7,742 bases of DNA from Lachnospiraceae bacterium (GCA_900765975.1 CAAFTS010000008.1:1-7742), one strand, 5' to 3'. Numbered from the stretch's first letter, positions 1-7,322 are shown. Translations and numbers: made by a program. Notes: generated from the sequence alone by a model not told the origin.

Positions 1-411
<411 letters not shown>

Positions 412-412
412 C

Positions 413-418
413 AGGAGG
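413..418 (+). promoter_or_regulatory. Ribosome binding site of fusA
   Basis: A perfect AGGAGG lies 5 nt before the fusA ATG at 424, directly after the rpsG stop codon. No promoter fits in the 12-bp gap, so fusA depends on the upstream str-operon transcript. Confidence 0.9.
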
Positions 419-423
419 CAACA

Positions 424-2541
424 ATGGCTGGAAGAGAATATCCATTAGAGAGAACCAGAAATATTGGTATTATGGCTCATATCGATGCTGGTAAAACTAC
501 GACAACAGAGCGTATTCTTTACTACACAGGTATTAACCATAAGATCGGTGATACTCATGAAGGTACTGCTACTATGGACTGGATGGAACAGGAGCAGGAA
601 AGAGGTATCACAATCACTTCAGCAGCTACAACATGTCACTGGACATTGCAGGAAAACTGCAAACCAAAGGCTGGTGCGTTGGAACACCGTATCAATATCA
701 TTGATACTCCAGGACACGTTGACTTTACAGTTGAGGTAGAGCGTTCACTTCGTGTTTTGGACGGAGCAGTTGGTGTGTTCTGTGCCAAAGGTGGAGTAGA
801 GCCTCAGTCAGAAAACGTATGGCGTCAGGCTGACACATACAATGTACCGAGAATGGCATTTATCAACAAGATGGACATCCTTGGTGCAAACTTCTACGGA
901 GCAGTAGAACAGATTAAGACAAGATTAGGAAAGAATGCAATCTGCATTCAGCTTCCAATCGGAAAAGAAGATGATTTCAAAGGTATTATCGACCTGTTTG
1001 AAATGAAAGCTTATATCTACAACGATGATAAGGGTGACGACATCTCTATCGTTGACATTCCGGAAGAAATGGCAGATGAAGCTGAATTATATCGTACAGA
1101 GCTTGTAGAGAAAATCTGTGAGCTGGATGACGATTTGATGATGGCATACCTTGAAGGTGAAGAGCCATCAGTTGAAGAGTTGAAAGCAGTTCTGAGAAAA
1201 GCAACTTGTGAGTGTGCAGCAGTTCCAGTATGTTGTGGAACAGCTTACAGAAACAAAGGTGTTCAGAAATTGTTGGATGCTGTAATCGAATATATGCCAT
1301 CTCCAGTTGATGTACCTGCAATTCAGGGTGTTGACATGGATGGTAATGAAGTAGTGAGACATTCTTCTGATGAAGAGCCGTTCTCAGCACTGGCATTCAA
1401 GATTATGACAGACCCATTCGTAGGTAAACTGGCTTATTTCCGTGTATATTCAGGAACAATGAACTCTGGTTCATATGTACTGAACGCTACGAAGGGTAAA
1501 AAAGAGCGTGTTGGACGTATCCTTCAGATGCACGCTAACAAGAGACAGGAACTTGATAAAGTATACTCAGGAGATATCGCAGCAGCAATCGGATTTAAGT
1601 TCACATCTACAGGTGATACAATCTGTGATGAGCAGCATCCGGTAATCCTTGAGTCTATGGAGTTCCCAGAGCCAGTAATCGAGCTCGCAATCGAGCCGAA
1701 GACAAAAGCTTCCCAGGGGAAACTTGGTGAGTCTCTTGCAAAACTTGCAGAAGAAGACCCAACATTCCGTGCTCATACAGATCACGAAACAGGACAGACA
1801 ATCATTGCTGGTATGGGAGAGCTTCACTTGGAGATTATCGTAGACAGACTTCTTCGTGAGTTCAAGGTAGAAGCTAACGTAGGTGCACCACAGGTTGCTT
1901 ACAAAGAATCCTTTACAAAAGCTGTTGATGTAGATAGCAAATATGCAAAACAGTCTGGTGGACGTGGACAGTACGGACACTGTAAAGTTAAATTTGAGCC
2001 TACAGACGTTAACGGTGAGCAGACATTCTTCTTTGAGTCTACAGTAGTAGGTGGAGCTATTCCTAAAGAATACATTCCAAAAATTGGAGAAGGTATTGAA
2101 GAAGCTATGAAATCTGGTATCCTTGGTGGATTCCCAGTAGTAGGTATCAAAGCTAACGTATATGATGGATCATACCATGAGGTCGATTCTTCAGAAATGG
2201 CATTCCACATTGCAGGTTCTATGGCATTCAAGGATGCTATGAAACAGGCAGCTCCAGTTCTTCTTGAGCCAATCATGAAGGTTGAGGTAACAATGCCAGA
2301 AGAATACATGGGAGATGTTATCGGTGATATCAACTCTCGTCGTGGACGTATCGAAGGTATGGATGATCTTGGTGGTGGTAAGATCGTACGTGCTTACGTT
2401 CCATTGTCCGAAATGTTCGGATACTCTACAGACCTTCGTTCCAGAACACAGGGACGTGGTAACTACTCAATGTTCTTTGAAAAGTATGAGCCAGTACCGA
2501 AGTCTGTACAGGAAAAGGTGTTATCTGCGAAAAACGACTAA
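424..2541 (+). CDS. fusA: Translation elongation factor G (EF-G)
   Basis: EF-G is the cytoplasmic GTPase that moves tRNAs and mRNA through the ribosome after peptide transfer and, with RRF, splits post-termination ribosomes. At 705 residues it is a normal full-length bacterial EF-G. The GTPase motifs are intact: P-loop AHIDAGKT at residues 18-25, switch I with RGITI around 60-64, DTPGH at 94-98 and NKMD at 148-151. The later domains continue without a break, including GGRGQYGH in domain IV and the RGRIEGM segment near the C-terminus, whose family role is in the translocating tip and L7/L12-facing region. The ATG start is fixed by AGGAGG 5 nt upstream and by the normal [17 protein letters not shown]-terminus. 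It lies between rpsG and tuf as in most bacteria. The canonical switch and P-loop residues argue for the housekeeping copy, not a FusA2-like or tetracycline ribosomal-protection paralogue. Confidence 0.99.
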   Translation: MAGREYPLERTRNIGIMAHIDAGKTTTTERILYYTGINHKIGDTHEGTATMDWMEQEQERGITITSAATTCHWTLQENCKPKAGALEHRINIIDTPGHVDFTVEVERSLRVLDGAVGVFCAKGGVEPQSENVWRQADTYNVPRMAFINKMDILGANFYGAVEQIKTRLGKNAICIQLPIGKEDDFKGIIDLFEMKAYIYNDDKGDDISIVDIPEEMADEAELYRTELVEKICELDDDLMMAYLEGEEPSVEELKAVLRKATCECAAVPVCCGTAYRNKGVQKLLDAVIEYMPSPVDVPAIQGVDMDGNEVVRHSSDEEPFSALAFKIMTDPFVGKLAYFRVYSGTMNSGSYVLNATKGKKERVGRILQMHANKRQELDKVYSGDIAAAIGFKFTSTGDTICDEQHPVILESMEFPEPVIELAIEPKTKASQGKLGESLAKLAEEDPTFRAHTDHETGQTIIAGMGELHLEIIVDRLLREFKVEANVGAPQVAYKESFTKAVDVDSKYAKQSGGRGQYGHCKVKFEPTDVNGEQTFFFESTVVGGAIPKEYIPKIGEGIEEAMKSGILGGFPVVGIKANVYDGSYHEVDSSEMAFHIAGSMAFKDAMKQAAPVLLEPIMKVEVTMPEEYMGDVIGDINSRRGRIEGMDDLGGGKIVRAYVPLSEMFGYSTDLRSRTQGRGNYSMFFEKYEPVPKSVQEKVLSAKND

Positions 2542-2565
2542 AATAAATAAATATTAGAAAAATGC

Positions 2566-2594
2566 TTGAAAATCGGTTAACTTTGAAATATAAT
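2566..2594 (+). promoter_or_regulatory. Likely sigma-A promoter for tuf
   Basis: TTGAAA at 2566-2571 (5 of 6 to TTGACA) is separated by exactly 17 bp from TATAAT at 2589-2594 (6 of 6). Transcription would start near 2601, giving a leader of about 70 nt before the tuf ATG. This would give EF-Tu, needed in several-fold excess over EF-G, its own supply of message on top of read-through from fusA. The -10 box lies in and beside the loop of an inverted repeat (2573-2607). The match to consensus and the spacing are seen in the sequence; activity is inferred. Confidence 0.75.
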
Positions 2595-2607
2595 CAAAGT
2601 TAGCCGA
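2573..2607. repeat. 14-bp inverted repeat spanning the tuf promoter -10 region
   Basis: The arms 2573-2586 and 2594-2607 pair over 14 positions, with one T-G wobble (2577/2603), around a 7-base AATATAA loop. No T-run follows on the + strand, so this is not a forward intrinsic terminator. In RNA read through from fusA it would form a stable hairpin, possibly a processing site or a barrier to 3' decay. In DNA it could be an operator over the -10 box. RNA starting near 2601 would keep only part of the 3' arm and could not form it. On the opposite strand an A/T-rich stretch follows, but no minus-strand gene is present to terminate. Confidence 0.7.
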
Positions 2608-2631
2608 GCGAAAGCGAAACAAAATAAATTA

Positions 2632-2646
2632 GCCTGTTTAACAGGC
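2632..2646 (+). repeat. Small hairpin in the tuf leader
   Basis: GCCTGTT (2632-2638) and AACAGGC (2640-2646) are perfect complements around one base; in RNA this would be a 6-bp stem with a 3-nt loop. It ends 9 bases before the AAGGAGGA ribosome binding site (2656-2663). It may keep the ribosome landing site clear or protect the 5' end of the tuf message. It is not a terminator, as no T-run follows. Confidence 0.5.
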
Positions 2647-2671
2647 GGTATTATTAAGGAGGACATTCAAA

Positions 2672-3859
2672 ATGGCTAAAGCTAAATTTGAAAGAAGCAA
2701 ACCACATTGTAATATTGGTACAATCGGTCACGTTGACCATGGTAAAACAACTCTTACAGCAGCTATCACAAAAGTTCTGTCTGAAAGAGTTGAAGGAAAC
2801 GCAGCAGTAGATTTTGAGAATATCGATAAAGCTCCAGAAGAAAGAGAGCGTGGTATCACAATTTCTACAGCTCACGTTGAGTATGAGACAGCTAGACGTC
2901 ACTACGCACACGTAGACTGCCCGGGACATGCTGACTACGTTAAGAACATGATCACTGGTGCAGCTCAGATGGATGGAGCTATCCTTGTTGTAGCTGCTAC
3001 AGACGGTGTTATGGCTCAGACAAAGGAGCACATCCTTCTGTCTCGTCAGGTTAACGTACCGTACATCGTTGTTTTCCTGAACAAATGTGATATGGTTGAC
3101 GACGAAGAGCTTATCGAGCTTGTAGAAATGGAAGTAACAGAAGTTTTGGAAGAGTATGACTTCACAGACTGCCCGATCATTAAGGGATCTGCTCTGAAGG
3201 CTCTTGAAGATCCACATGGTGAGTGGGGCGACAAGATCATGGAGCTCATGGATACAGTTGATGAGTATATTCCGGATCCAGAACGTGAAACAGATAAGCC
3301 ATTCCTGATGCCTGTAGAGGACGTATTCTCTATCACAGGACGTGGAACAGTTGCTACAGGTAGAGTAGAGCGTGGAACACTTCACGTATCTGATGAAGTT
3401 GAAATCATCGGTATTCACGAAGATGTTAAGAAGACAGTTGTAACTGGTATCGAGATGTTCCGTAAGCTTCTTGATGAGGCTCAGGCTGGAGATAACATCG
3501 GAGCTCTGCTTCGTGGTATCCAGAGAACTGAAATCGAAAGAGGACAGGTTCTGATTAAACCAGGTACAGTAACATGCCACAAGAAATTTACTTGCCAGGT
3601 TTACGTTTTGACAAAAGATGAAGGTGGACGTCATACACCATTCTTCAACAACTATCGTCCACAGTTCTACTTCAGAACAACAGACGTAGCAGGTGTTTGC
3701 GAACTTCCAGAAGGAATCGAGATGTGTATGCCTGGAGATAACGTAGAGATGACAGTTGAACTGATTCATCCAGTAGCTATGGAAGAAGGACTTCGTTTCG
3801 CTATCCGTGAAGGTGGACGTACAGTAGGTTCTGGTACAGTAGCTAAAATTATTGAGTAA
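2672..3859 (+). CDS. tuf: Translation elongation factor Tu (EF-Tu)
   Basis: EF-Tu is the abundant cytoplasmic GTPase that delivers aminoacyl-tRNA to the ribosomal A site as a GTP ternary complex and is recharged by EF-Ts. The 395 residues match the family's usual length. Motifs seen: P-loop GHVDHGKT at 19-26, switch I ending in RGITI near 60-64, DCPGH at 82-86 with catalytic His86 (His84 in E. coli numbering), NKCD at 137-140 and SALK at 173-176. Domain 2 begins around the [16 protein letters not shown] stretch and domain 3 ends in [18 protein letters not shown] at 2656-2663 sets the ATG start. The gene follows fusA after 130 bp that carry a probable promoter of its own, and is closed by two terminators. 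Domain 2 has Cys in TVTCHKKF, a position often occupied by another small residue; this is ordinary variation. Some genomes carry a second tuf; the window cannot tell. Confidence 0.99.
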   Translation: MAKAKFERSKPHCNIGTIGHVDHGKTTLTAAITKVLSERVEGNAAVDFENIDKAPEERERGITISTAHVEYETARRHYAHVDCPGHADYVKNMITGAAQMDGAILVVAATDGVMAQTKEHILLSRQVNVPYIVVFLNKCDMVDDEELIELVEMEVTEVLEEYDFTDCPIIKGSALKALEDPHGEWGDKIMELMDTVDEYIPDPERETDKPFLMPVEDVFSITGRGTVATGRVERGTLHVSDEVEIIGIHEDVKKTVVTGIEMFRKLLDEAQAGDNIGALLRGIQRTEIERGQVLIKPGTVTCHKKFTCQVYVLTKDEGGRHTPFFNNYRPQFYFRTTDVAGVCELPEGIEMCMPGDNVEMTVELIHPVAMEEGLRFAIREGGRTVGSGTVAKIIE

Positions 3860-3899
3860 TCAATAATCAGTTATCATACTAAATAAAACTAAGATATTA

Positions 3900-3932
3900 A
3901 GCCCTAGAAACTGCGGTTTCTAGGGCTTTTTT
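3900..3932 (+). terminator. Intrinsic terminator of the str operon (first of two)
   Basis: A 12-bp perfect stem (3900-3911 with 3916-3927) closes a TGCG loop and runs directly into six T (3927-3932). It lies 40 bp after the tuf stop and is a textbook rho-independent terminator. Confidence 0.95.
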
Positions 3933-3953
3933 GGGGTTTAAAACCCCTTTTTT
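3933..3953 (+). terminator. Second, tandem intrinsic terminator
   Basis: GGGGTT (3933-3938) pairs with AACCCC (3942-3947) over a TAA loop, followed by six T (3948-3953). It begins at the very next base after the first terminator's T-run, acting as a back-up stop that keeps very heavy tuf transcription out of the next unit. Confidence 0.85.
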
Positions 3954-3954
3954 C

Positions 3955-3983
3955 TTGCATTTTGAGTTAAATATTAGTATGAT
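3955..3983 (+). promoter_or_regulatory. Likely sigma-A promoter for the lipoprotein-ADH-TIM barrel unit
   Basis: TTGCAT at 3955-3960 (3 of 6 to consensus) and TATGAT at 3978-3983 (5 of 6) are separated by 17 bp. This would start RNA near 3990, giving a leader of about 70 nt that is rich in A and holds no obvious riboswitch. The -35 begins 2 bp after the second terminator's T-run. It is the best promoter match in the 3954-4046 spacer; TATAAA at 3991 was also considered but has no -35 at a workable distance. Confidence 0.5.
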
Positions 3984-4060
3984 TGTGGTATATAAATATA
4001 CAGAGAGTACGAAGTAAAAAACGGAAAAGTCTGTAAAAAGGAAAAAAAGGAGGGAAAAGA

Positions 4061-4960
4061 ATGAAAAAGTTCAAAAAAATTATGGGGATGGTACTGTCAG
4101 TTTTGATGATTGCAGCGATGGTGATCGGCTGCGGAGGAAAACCGAAGATTGATCCGGTAAAGACAGTCCAGTCTATGATGGACGCAGCATTAAAGGGTGA
4201 AGTTACTGAATATGCGAAGATAACCGGAGAATCGGAAGAGGATTTAAAGGAAGATTATGAAGAATTGTTAGATATGCTTTCGACACAGATTGACGCCGAA
4301 CTGAGTGTATTTGGAATGACAGGTTTAGATACAAGAGCCCTTGCTGAGAAAATGATTTCTTCAGTGAAATACGATGTGAAAGATGCGACGGAAGATAAAG
4401 ACGGGAATTATACAGTAAATGTATTGGTATATCCATCCGATTTTGTAGAGCTTGCAATACAGGAGACAATGAAAGGTGCAATGGCTACCGGCAGCTTGGA
4501 TCAGCTGGGAGAAGTTGTTATGAAGGCTTATGAGAGTGCGCTTTCAAACCAGACATTTGGGGAGCCGGAAAGTTTCCCGGTACGAATTATGTACGATGAA
4601 GAGAGCAAGCAGTATGAAGTAGAAGAAGAGGATATGACAGCCATCGGAGCTAGGTTCTTCGCATTGCCTGAGGAATTGTCAATTGCATCAGGAAAAGATT
4701 ATGGAAATCAATATCTGAATTGGTTGAAAGAAGATTGGACTGCTGCAGATGATGCAGAGAAAGCGAATTGTTGTATGGCAATCATGCAAAAGGTCGGCGG
4801 ATTTTCAGATGAAGAAATGTCTTGGATTGACGCATCAGACCCGTCAATACAGCAATCTATTGGACAAATGAAAGATGGAATCAATATGATTTATGACAAT
4901 GGAGTTAATATGAGTATCGGTGACTTTACGGAATATATGATGTCAATGGGATTAATGTAA
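4061..4960 (+). CDS. Putative lipoprotein of unknown function
   Basis: A 299-residue protein with a lipoprotein signal: positively charged MKKFKK, a hydrophobic stretch (about residues 7-22) and the lipobox ending V-I-G-C with Cys24 as the lipidation site, followed by GG. It should be anchored on the outer face of the cell membrane. The mature protein is acidic and probably alpha plus beta. Residues about 31-160 (VKTVQSMMDAALKGEVTEYAKI, then a NYTVNVLVYPSDFVELA strand region) resemble the one-domain, NTF2-like or DUF5105/DUF4878-type lipoproteins common in Clostridia; that is an impression, not a match. The last 90 residues look helical, with a Cys237-Cys238 pair and a Met-rich end. AAGGAGG at 4047-4053, 7 nt before the ATG, fixes the start. 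It is first in a three-gene unit, 18 bp before the alcohol dehydrogenase. No ligand or partner can be named: it lacks the look of an ABC solute-binding protein and has no transporter beside it. Confidence 0.85.
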   Translation: MKKFKKIMGMVLSVLMIAAMVIGCGGKPKIDPVKTVQSMMDAALKGEVTEYAKITGESEEDLKEDYEELLDMLSTQIDAELSVFGMTGLDTRALAEKMISSVKYDVKDATEDKDGNYTVNVLVYPSDFVELAIQETMKGAMATGSLDQLGEVVMKAYESALSNQTFGEPESFPVRIMYDEESKQYEVEEEDMTAIGARFFALPEELSIASGKDYGNQYLNWLKEDWTAADDAEKANCCMAIMQKVGGFSDEEMSWIDASDPSIQQSIGQMKDGINMIYDNGVNMSIGDFTEYMMSMGLM

Positions 4961-4966
4961 GAGAAA

Positions 4967-4971
4967 GAGGA
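4967..4971 (+). promoter_or_regulatory. Ribosome binding site deciding the ADH start
   Basis: GAGGA at 4967-4971 lies 7 nt before the ATG at 4979 but only 1 nt before an in-frame TTG at 4973. The spacing rules out the TTG and sets the start at 4979. Confidence 0.7.
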
Positions 4972-4978
4972 CTTGAAA

Positions 4979-6160
4979 ATGGCGGGATTTACTTATTATA
5001 CACCGACAAAAGTAGTTTTTGGAAAAGAAACAGAACAGCAGACAGGGAAGCTGGTGAAAGCAGCCGGAGCGAAAAAAGTATTGATTCACTATGGAAGTGG
5101 AAGTGTAATCCGAAGTGGGCTTTTGGACAGGGTAAAAGAGACGTTGTGCAAGGAAGAGATTGAATATGTAGAATTAGGAGGAGTTGTTCCGAATCCTAGA
5201 TTGTCTCTTGTGTACGAAGGAATCGAGTTGGCAAAGCGGGAAGGCGTGGAGTTTATTCTGGCTGTTGGCGGCGGAAGTGTGATTGATTCTGCAAAAGCAA
5301 TTGGATATGGAGTGCCGAACGAAGGAGATGTATGGGATTTTTATGACCGGAAACGGACAGCGGATGCCTGTGTTCCAATCGGAGTAATACTGACAATTGC
5401 AGCAACTGGAAGTGAAATGAGCGATTCGTCTGTTATAACAAAAGAAGAAGGATGGGTGAAACGGGGGTATAATAGTGATCTTTGCCGTCCGGTATTTGCA
5501 ATTATGAATCCGGAACTGACGATGACACTGCCGGATTATCAGACGGCATGTGGGTGTGCGGATATTTTGATGCACACGATGGAACGGTATTTTACAAACG
5601 GAGACCAGATGGAGATTACAGACAGCATGGCAGAGGCATTGTTGCGGACAGTAATGGAAAATGCGATGATCCTTGTAAATGAACCGGACAATTATGATGC
5701 AAGAGCAGAAATCATGTGGGCAGGCAGCCTTTCGCACAATGGGCTGACCGGCTGTGGAAGTACGGATAAAGATTTTGCTACCCATGGTCTGGAGCATGAG
5801 ATTGGCGGAATGTTTGATGTTGCCCATGGAGCGGGATTGACGGCAATCTGGGGAAGTTGGGCAAGATATGTGTATCGGGACTGCCTGCATCGCTTCTCAA
5901 GATTTGCAGTAAATGTGATGCAGATTGATTCGAAAGATAAAGAAGAGGAAATGGTAGCGCTAGAGGGAATTGAGGCGATGGAAGAGTTTTTCCGAAAAAT
6001 CAATCTGCCGGTTACGATGAAGGAGCTGGGAATTGAGCCGACAGACGAACAGATAGAAGAATTGGCAAGAAAGTGTAGTGTTGCCTGCGGTGGGAAAAAA
6101 GGTTCAGCAAAGGTATTAAAAGAATCAGATATGAAGATAATATATGAAATGGCACGATAA
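4979..6160 (+). CDS. Iron-containing alcohol dehydrogenase (butanol dehydrogenase/YqhD type)
   Basis: A group III (iron-type) alcohol dehydrogenase, which reduces aldehydes to alcohols or the reverse with NAD(P)H in the cytoplasm, often as a redox sink in fermenting Clostridia. At 393 residues it has the usual length. The N-terminal Rossmann-like half starts with YYTPTKVVFG and carries GGGSVID at 97-103, the dinucleotide pyrophosphate site; HYGSGSV near 37-43 resembles the NADPH-preferring YqhD/BDH branch. The C-terminal helical half has the complete metal set by alignment with YqhD: Asp195, His199, His269 and His283. Iron is the usual metal, zinc occurs in YqhD. ATG 4979 is preferred to an in-frame TTG six bases earlier because of RBS spacing. 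It lies 18 bp after the lipoprotein gene and 26 bp before the TIM-barrel gene. The natural substrate cannot be read from the sequence; a butanol, propanediol or general aldehyde role is possible. Confidence 0.93.
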   Translation: MAGFTYYTPTKVVFGKETEQQTGKLVKAAGAKKVLIHYGSGSVIRSGLLDRVKETLCKEEIEYVELGGVVPNPRLSLVYEGIELAKREGVEFILAVGGGSVIDSAKAIGYGVPNEGDVWDFYDRKRTADACVPIGVILTIAATGSEMSDSSVITKEEGWVKRGYNSDLCRPVFAIMNPELTMTLPDYQTACGCADILMHTMERYFTNGDQMEITDSMAEALLRTVMENAMILVNEPDNYDARAEIMWAGSLSHNGLTGCGSTDKDFATHGLEHEIGGMFDVAHGAGLTAIWGSWARYVYRDCLHRFSRFAVNVMQIDSKDKEEEMVALEGIEAMEEFFRKINLPVTMKELGIEPTDEQIEELARKCSVACGGKKGSAKVLKESDMKIIYEMAR

Positions 6161-6170
6161 AAAATGAAAC

Positions 6171-6177
6171 AAGGGAG
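6171..6177 (+). promoter_or_regulatory. Ribosome binding site deciding the TTG start
   Basis: AAGGGAG lies 9 nt before the TTG at 6187. No comparable site precedes the next in-frame ATG at 6229, which supports TTG initiation. Confidence 0.65.
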
Positions 6178-6186
6178 ACAAGAGCA

Positions 6187-7113
6187 TTGAAACGATTTTT
6201 AGATTGTACAGCATCAGATTTTAATAAAATGAATAAAAAGGAATTACTGGAGGCAATATCTGCCAGCGAAGGACGTCTTTTGGTATGTGAAACAATCGGA
6301 ACGCTACAGCCAATGTTGGGAGATGTGACGAATGCAGAATTTGCAGCTGCAATGGGTGCGGATATCATTTTACTGAATATTTTTGATGTAAATCATCCGG
6401 TTATCCAGGGACTTCCGCAGACAGAAGATGCAGAAGTGATTCATAAATTAAAAGAATTGATTGGAAGACCGATCGGTATCAATCTGGAACCCTTGGAGCA
6501 GGGCAAAGGCAGTACGGTGGAGACCGGCGAAATGTGGCAGCTTACAACCGGACGTGCAGCAACCTTGGAAAATGCAAAAAAGGCAGTAGAAATGGGGGTT
6601 GATTTTATCGTATTGACCGGAAATCCGGGAATCGGTGTGACCAATGCCGCAATTACAGATACTCTTCGTTTATATCGAAAAGAACTGGGAAATCAAGTGG
6701 TGTTAATTGCCGGGAAAATGCATGCATCCGGTATTTTGGCTGAATCAGGAGAAAACATAATTACAGAAGCGGATGTACAGAGTTTTGCCGAGGCCGGTGC
6801 TGATATTATTTTGATGCCGGCGCCGGGCACTGTACCGGGAATTACGATGGAGTATGTGCGAAGTTTGGTCGTTTGTGCCCATAGTCTTGGAAAAATGACG
6901 CTGACAGCTATCGGAACTTCTCAGGAGGGTGCAGATACCGATACGATCAAAGAGATTGCGTTGATGTGTAAAATGACAGGAACAGATCTCCATCACTTGG
7001 GAGATGCCGGTTACGGTGGCATGGCGCTGCCGGAAAATATTCTGGAGTATGGAAAAGTGGTTCGCGGGATTCGCCATACCTATCATCGGATGGCGGTTTC
7101 AGTTCGACGATAA
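6187..7113 (+). CDS. Uncharacterised TIM-barrel-like protein (DUF7916 type)
   Basis: A 308-residue cytoplasmic protein with no signal peptide or membrane segment. Alternating hydrophobic strands and helices look like a (beta/alpha)8 barrel: LLVCETIG near 32, ADIILLNIFD near 59, PIGINLEP near 95, DFIVLTGNPGIGVTN near 139, VVLIAGKMHASG near 171, ADIILMPAPGTVPG near 205 and MTLTAIGTSQEGADT near 237. From memory it belongs to a Firmicutes family labelled DUF7916, sometimes loosely called haloacid dehalogenase-like; none of the HAD motifs (DxDxT and so on) is present, so that name is not supported here. Conserved-looking polar patches at strand ends (NLEP, GNPG, GKMHASG, HHLGDAGYGG) suggest a catalytic barrel mouth that could bind a phosphate or a metal. 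The TTG start rests on AAGGGAG at 6171 and on the MKRFLDCTASDF opening, lost if ATG 6229 were used. It is last in the unit with the lipoprotein and dehydrogenase; substrate unknown. Confidence 0.8.
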   Translation: MKRFLDCTASDFNKMNKKELLEAISASEGRLLVCETIGTLQPMLGDVTNAEFAAAMGADIILLNIFDVNHPVIQGLPQTEDAEVIHKLKELIGRPIGINLEPLEQGKGSTVETGEMWQLTTGRAATLENAKKAVEMGVDFIVLTGNPGIGVTNAAITDTLRLYRKELGNQVVLIAGKMHASGILAESGENIITEADVQSFAEAGADIILMPAPGTVPGITMEYVRSLVVCAHSLGKMTLTAIGTSQEGADTDTIKEIALMCKMTGTDLHHLGDAGYGGMALPENILEYGKVVRGIRHTYHRMAVSVRR

Positions 7114-7121
7114 AAAGAGAG

Positions 7122-7149
7122 TCAACAATATCTGCTCCTTTCATATACT
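7122..7149 (+). promoter_or_regulatory. Possible weak promoter for the amidase start
   Basis: TCAACA at 7122-7127 (4 of 6) and TATACT at 7144-7149 (5 of 6) are 16 bp apart. RNA starting near 7156 would begin within the loop of the 7132-7175 inverted repeat and so leave the ribosome binding site free. The match is modest in an AT-rich stretch. Confidence 0.25.
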
Positions 7150-7179
7150 AATATAAGAGTGAATGAAAGGAGCAGTTTT
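7132..7179 (+). terminator. 13-bp inverted repeat with TTTT: terminator and/or SD-masking hairpin
   Basis: CTGCTCCTTTCAT (7132-7144) and ATGAAAGGAGCAG (7163-7175) are perfect reverse complements around an 18-base loop, with TTTT at 7176-7179. It lies 18 bp after the TIM-barrel stop, where a terminator is expected. The long loop and short T-run make it a moderate one. The 3' arm also contains AAAGGAG, the ribosome binding site of the ATG at 7180, so in read-through RNA that site would be paired and hidden. Confidence 0.65.
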
Positions 7180-7227
7180 ATGCCATATTCAATTATGCTG
7201 GACGCCGGACATGACGGTTGTAGATAG
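7180..7227 (+). pseudogene. N-acetylmuramoyl-L-alanine amidase, truncated after ~11 codons
   Basis: From ATG 7180, AAAGGAG 9 nt upstream, the frame reads MPYSIMLDAGHDGCR and stops at TAG 7225-7227. MPYSIMLDAGH is the opening of Amidase_3-type N-acetylmuramoyl-L-alanine amidases, zinc enzymes that cut the peptide stem from peptidoglycan; the His is the first zinc ligand of the family. The family goes on with G-G and then a Asp/Pro-Gly-Ala stretch, but here the match ends at HDG and nothing amidase-like follows in any forward frame to the window end. The gene is therefore cut by an insertion, a rearrangement or an assembly join at about 7211-7217. The identification rests on 11 residues plus a proper RBS, so moderate confidence. 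Confidence 0.6.
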
Positions 7228-7300
7228 CGCAAGTAATGAAAACAACGAAAATACAAGGAGAAAGGCAACTGTTGTACCTATTAAAATAGAATATGTGTGA
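7211..7300 (+). other. Short open tail, possibly the 3' end of a truncated gene
   Basis: In the frame one base behind the amidase, bases 7211-7300 read MTVVDSASNENNENTRRK, then end ATVVPIKIEYV before TGA at 7298-7300. The polar linker followed by a hydrophobic end looks like a real protein C-terminus, not noise. It may be the tail of the mobile-element gene whose body was lost at the junction. The frame stays open upstream to an ATG at 7163 (45 codons in all), but that portion overlaps the amidase in another frame and is probably chance. I do not recognise the family. It is followed 22 bp later by a terminator, consistent with a gene end. Confidence 0.35.
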
Positions 7301-7322
7301 GAGGACAAGCCTTTCAGTAATG

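Noticed and set aside
2573..2607. Terminator between fusA and tuf
   Set aside because: The stem is strong, but the bases after it are GCGAAAGCGAAAC, with no T-run on the + strand.
2654..3769. 371-codon open frame on the minus strand across tuf
   Set aside because: It is the antisense shadow of a highly conserved, codon-biased gene; its Cys/Ser/Phe-rich product has no recognisable domain and there is no RBS-led start.
4973..4978. TTG at 4973 as start of the alcohol dehydrogenase
   Set aside because: It is 1 nt from the GAGGA site; ATG 4979 has correct 7-nt spacing and matches the usual N-terminus.
5174..5890. 238-codon minus-strand frame inside the alcohol dehydrogenase
   Set aside because: It lies wholly opposite a clear dehydrogenase with all metal ligands; the product is Cys/His/Ile-rich and has no family features.
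7163..7300. 45-codon ORF from ATG 7163 as a real small gene
   Set aside because: Its first 16 codons are the amidase RBS and start in another frame and it has no RBS of its own; only the part after the junction may be coding, as a tail.
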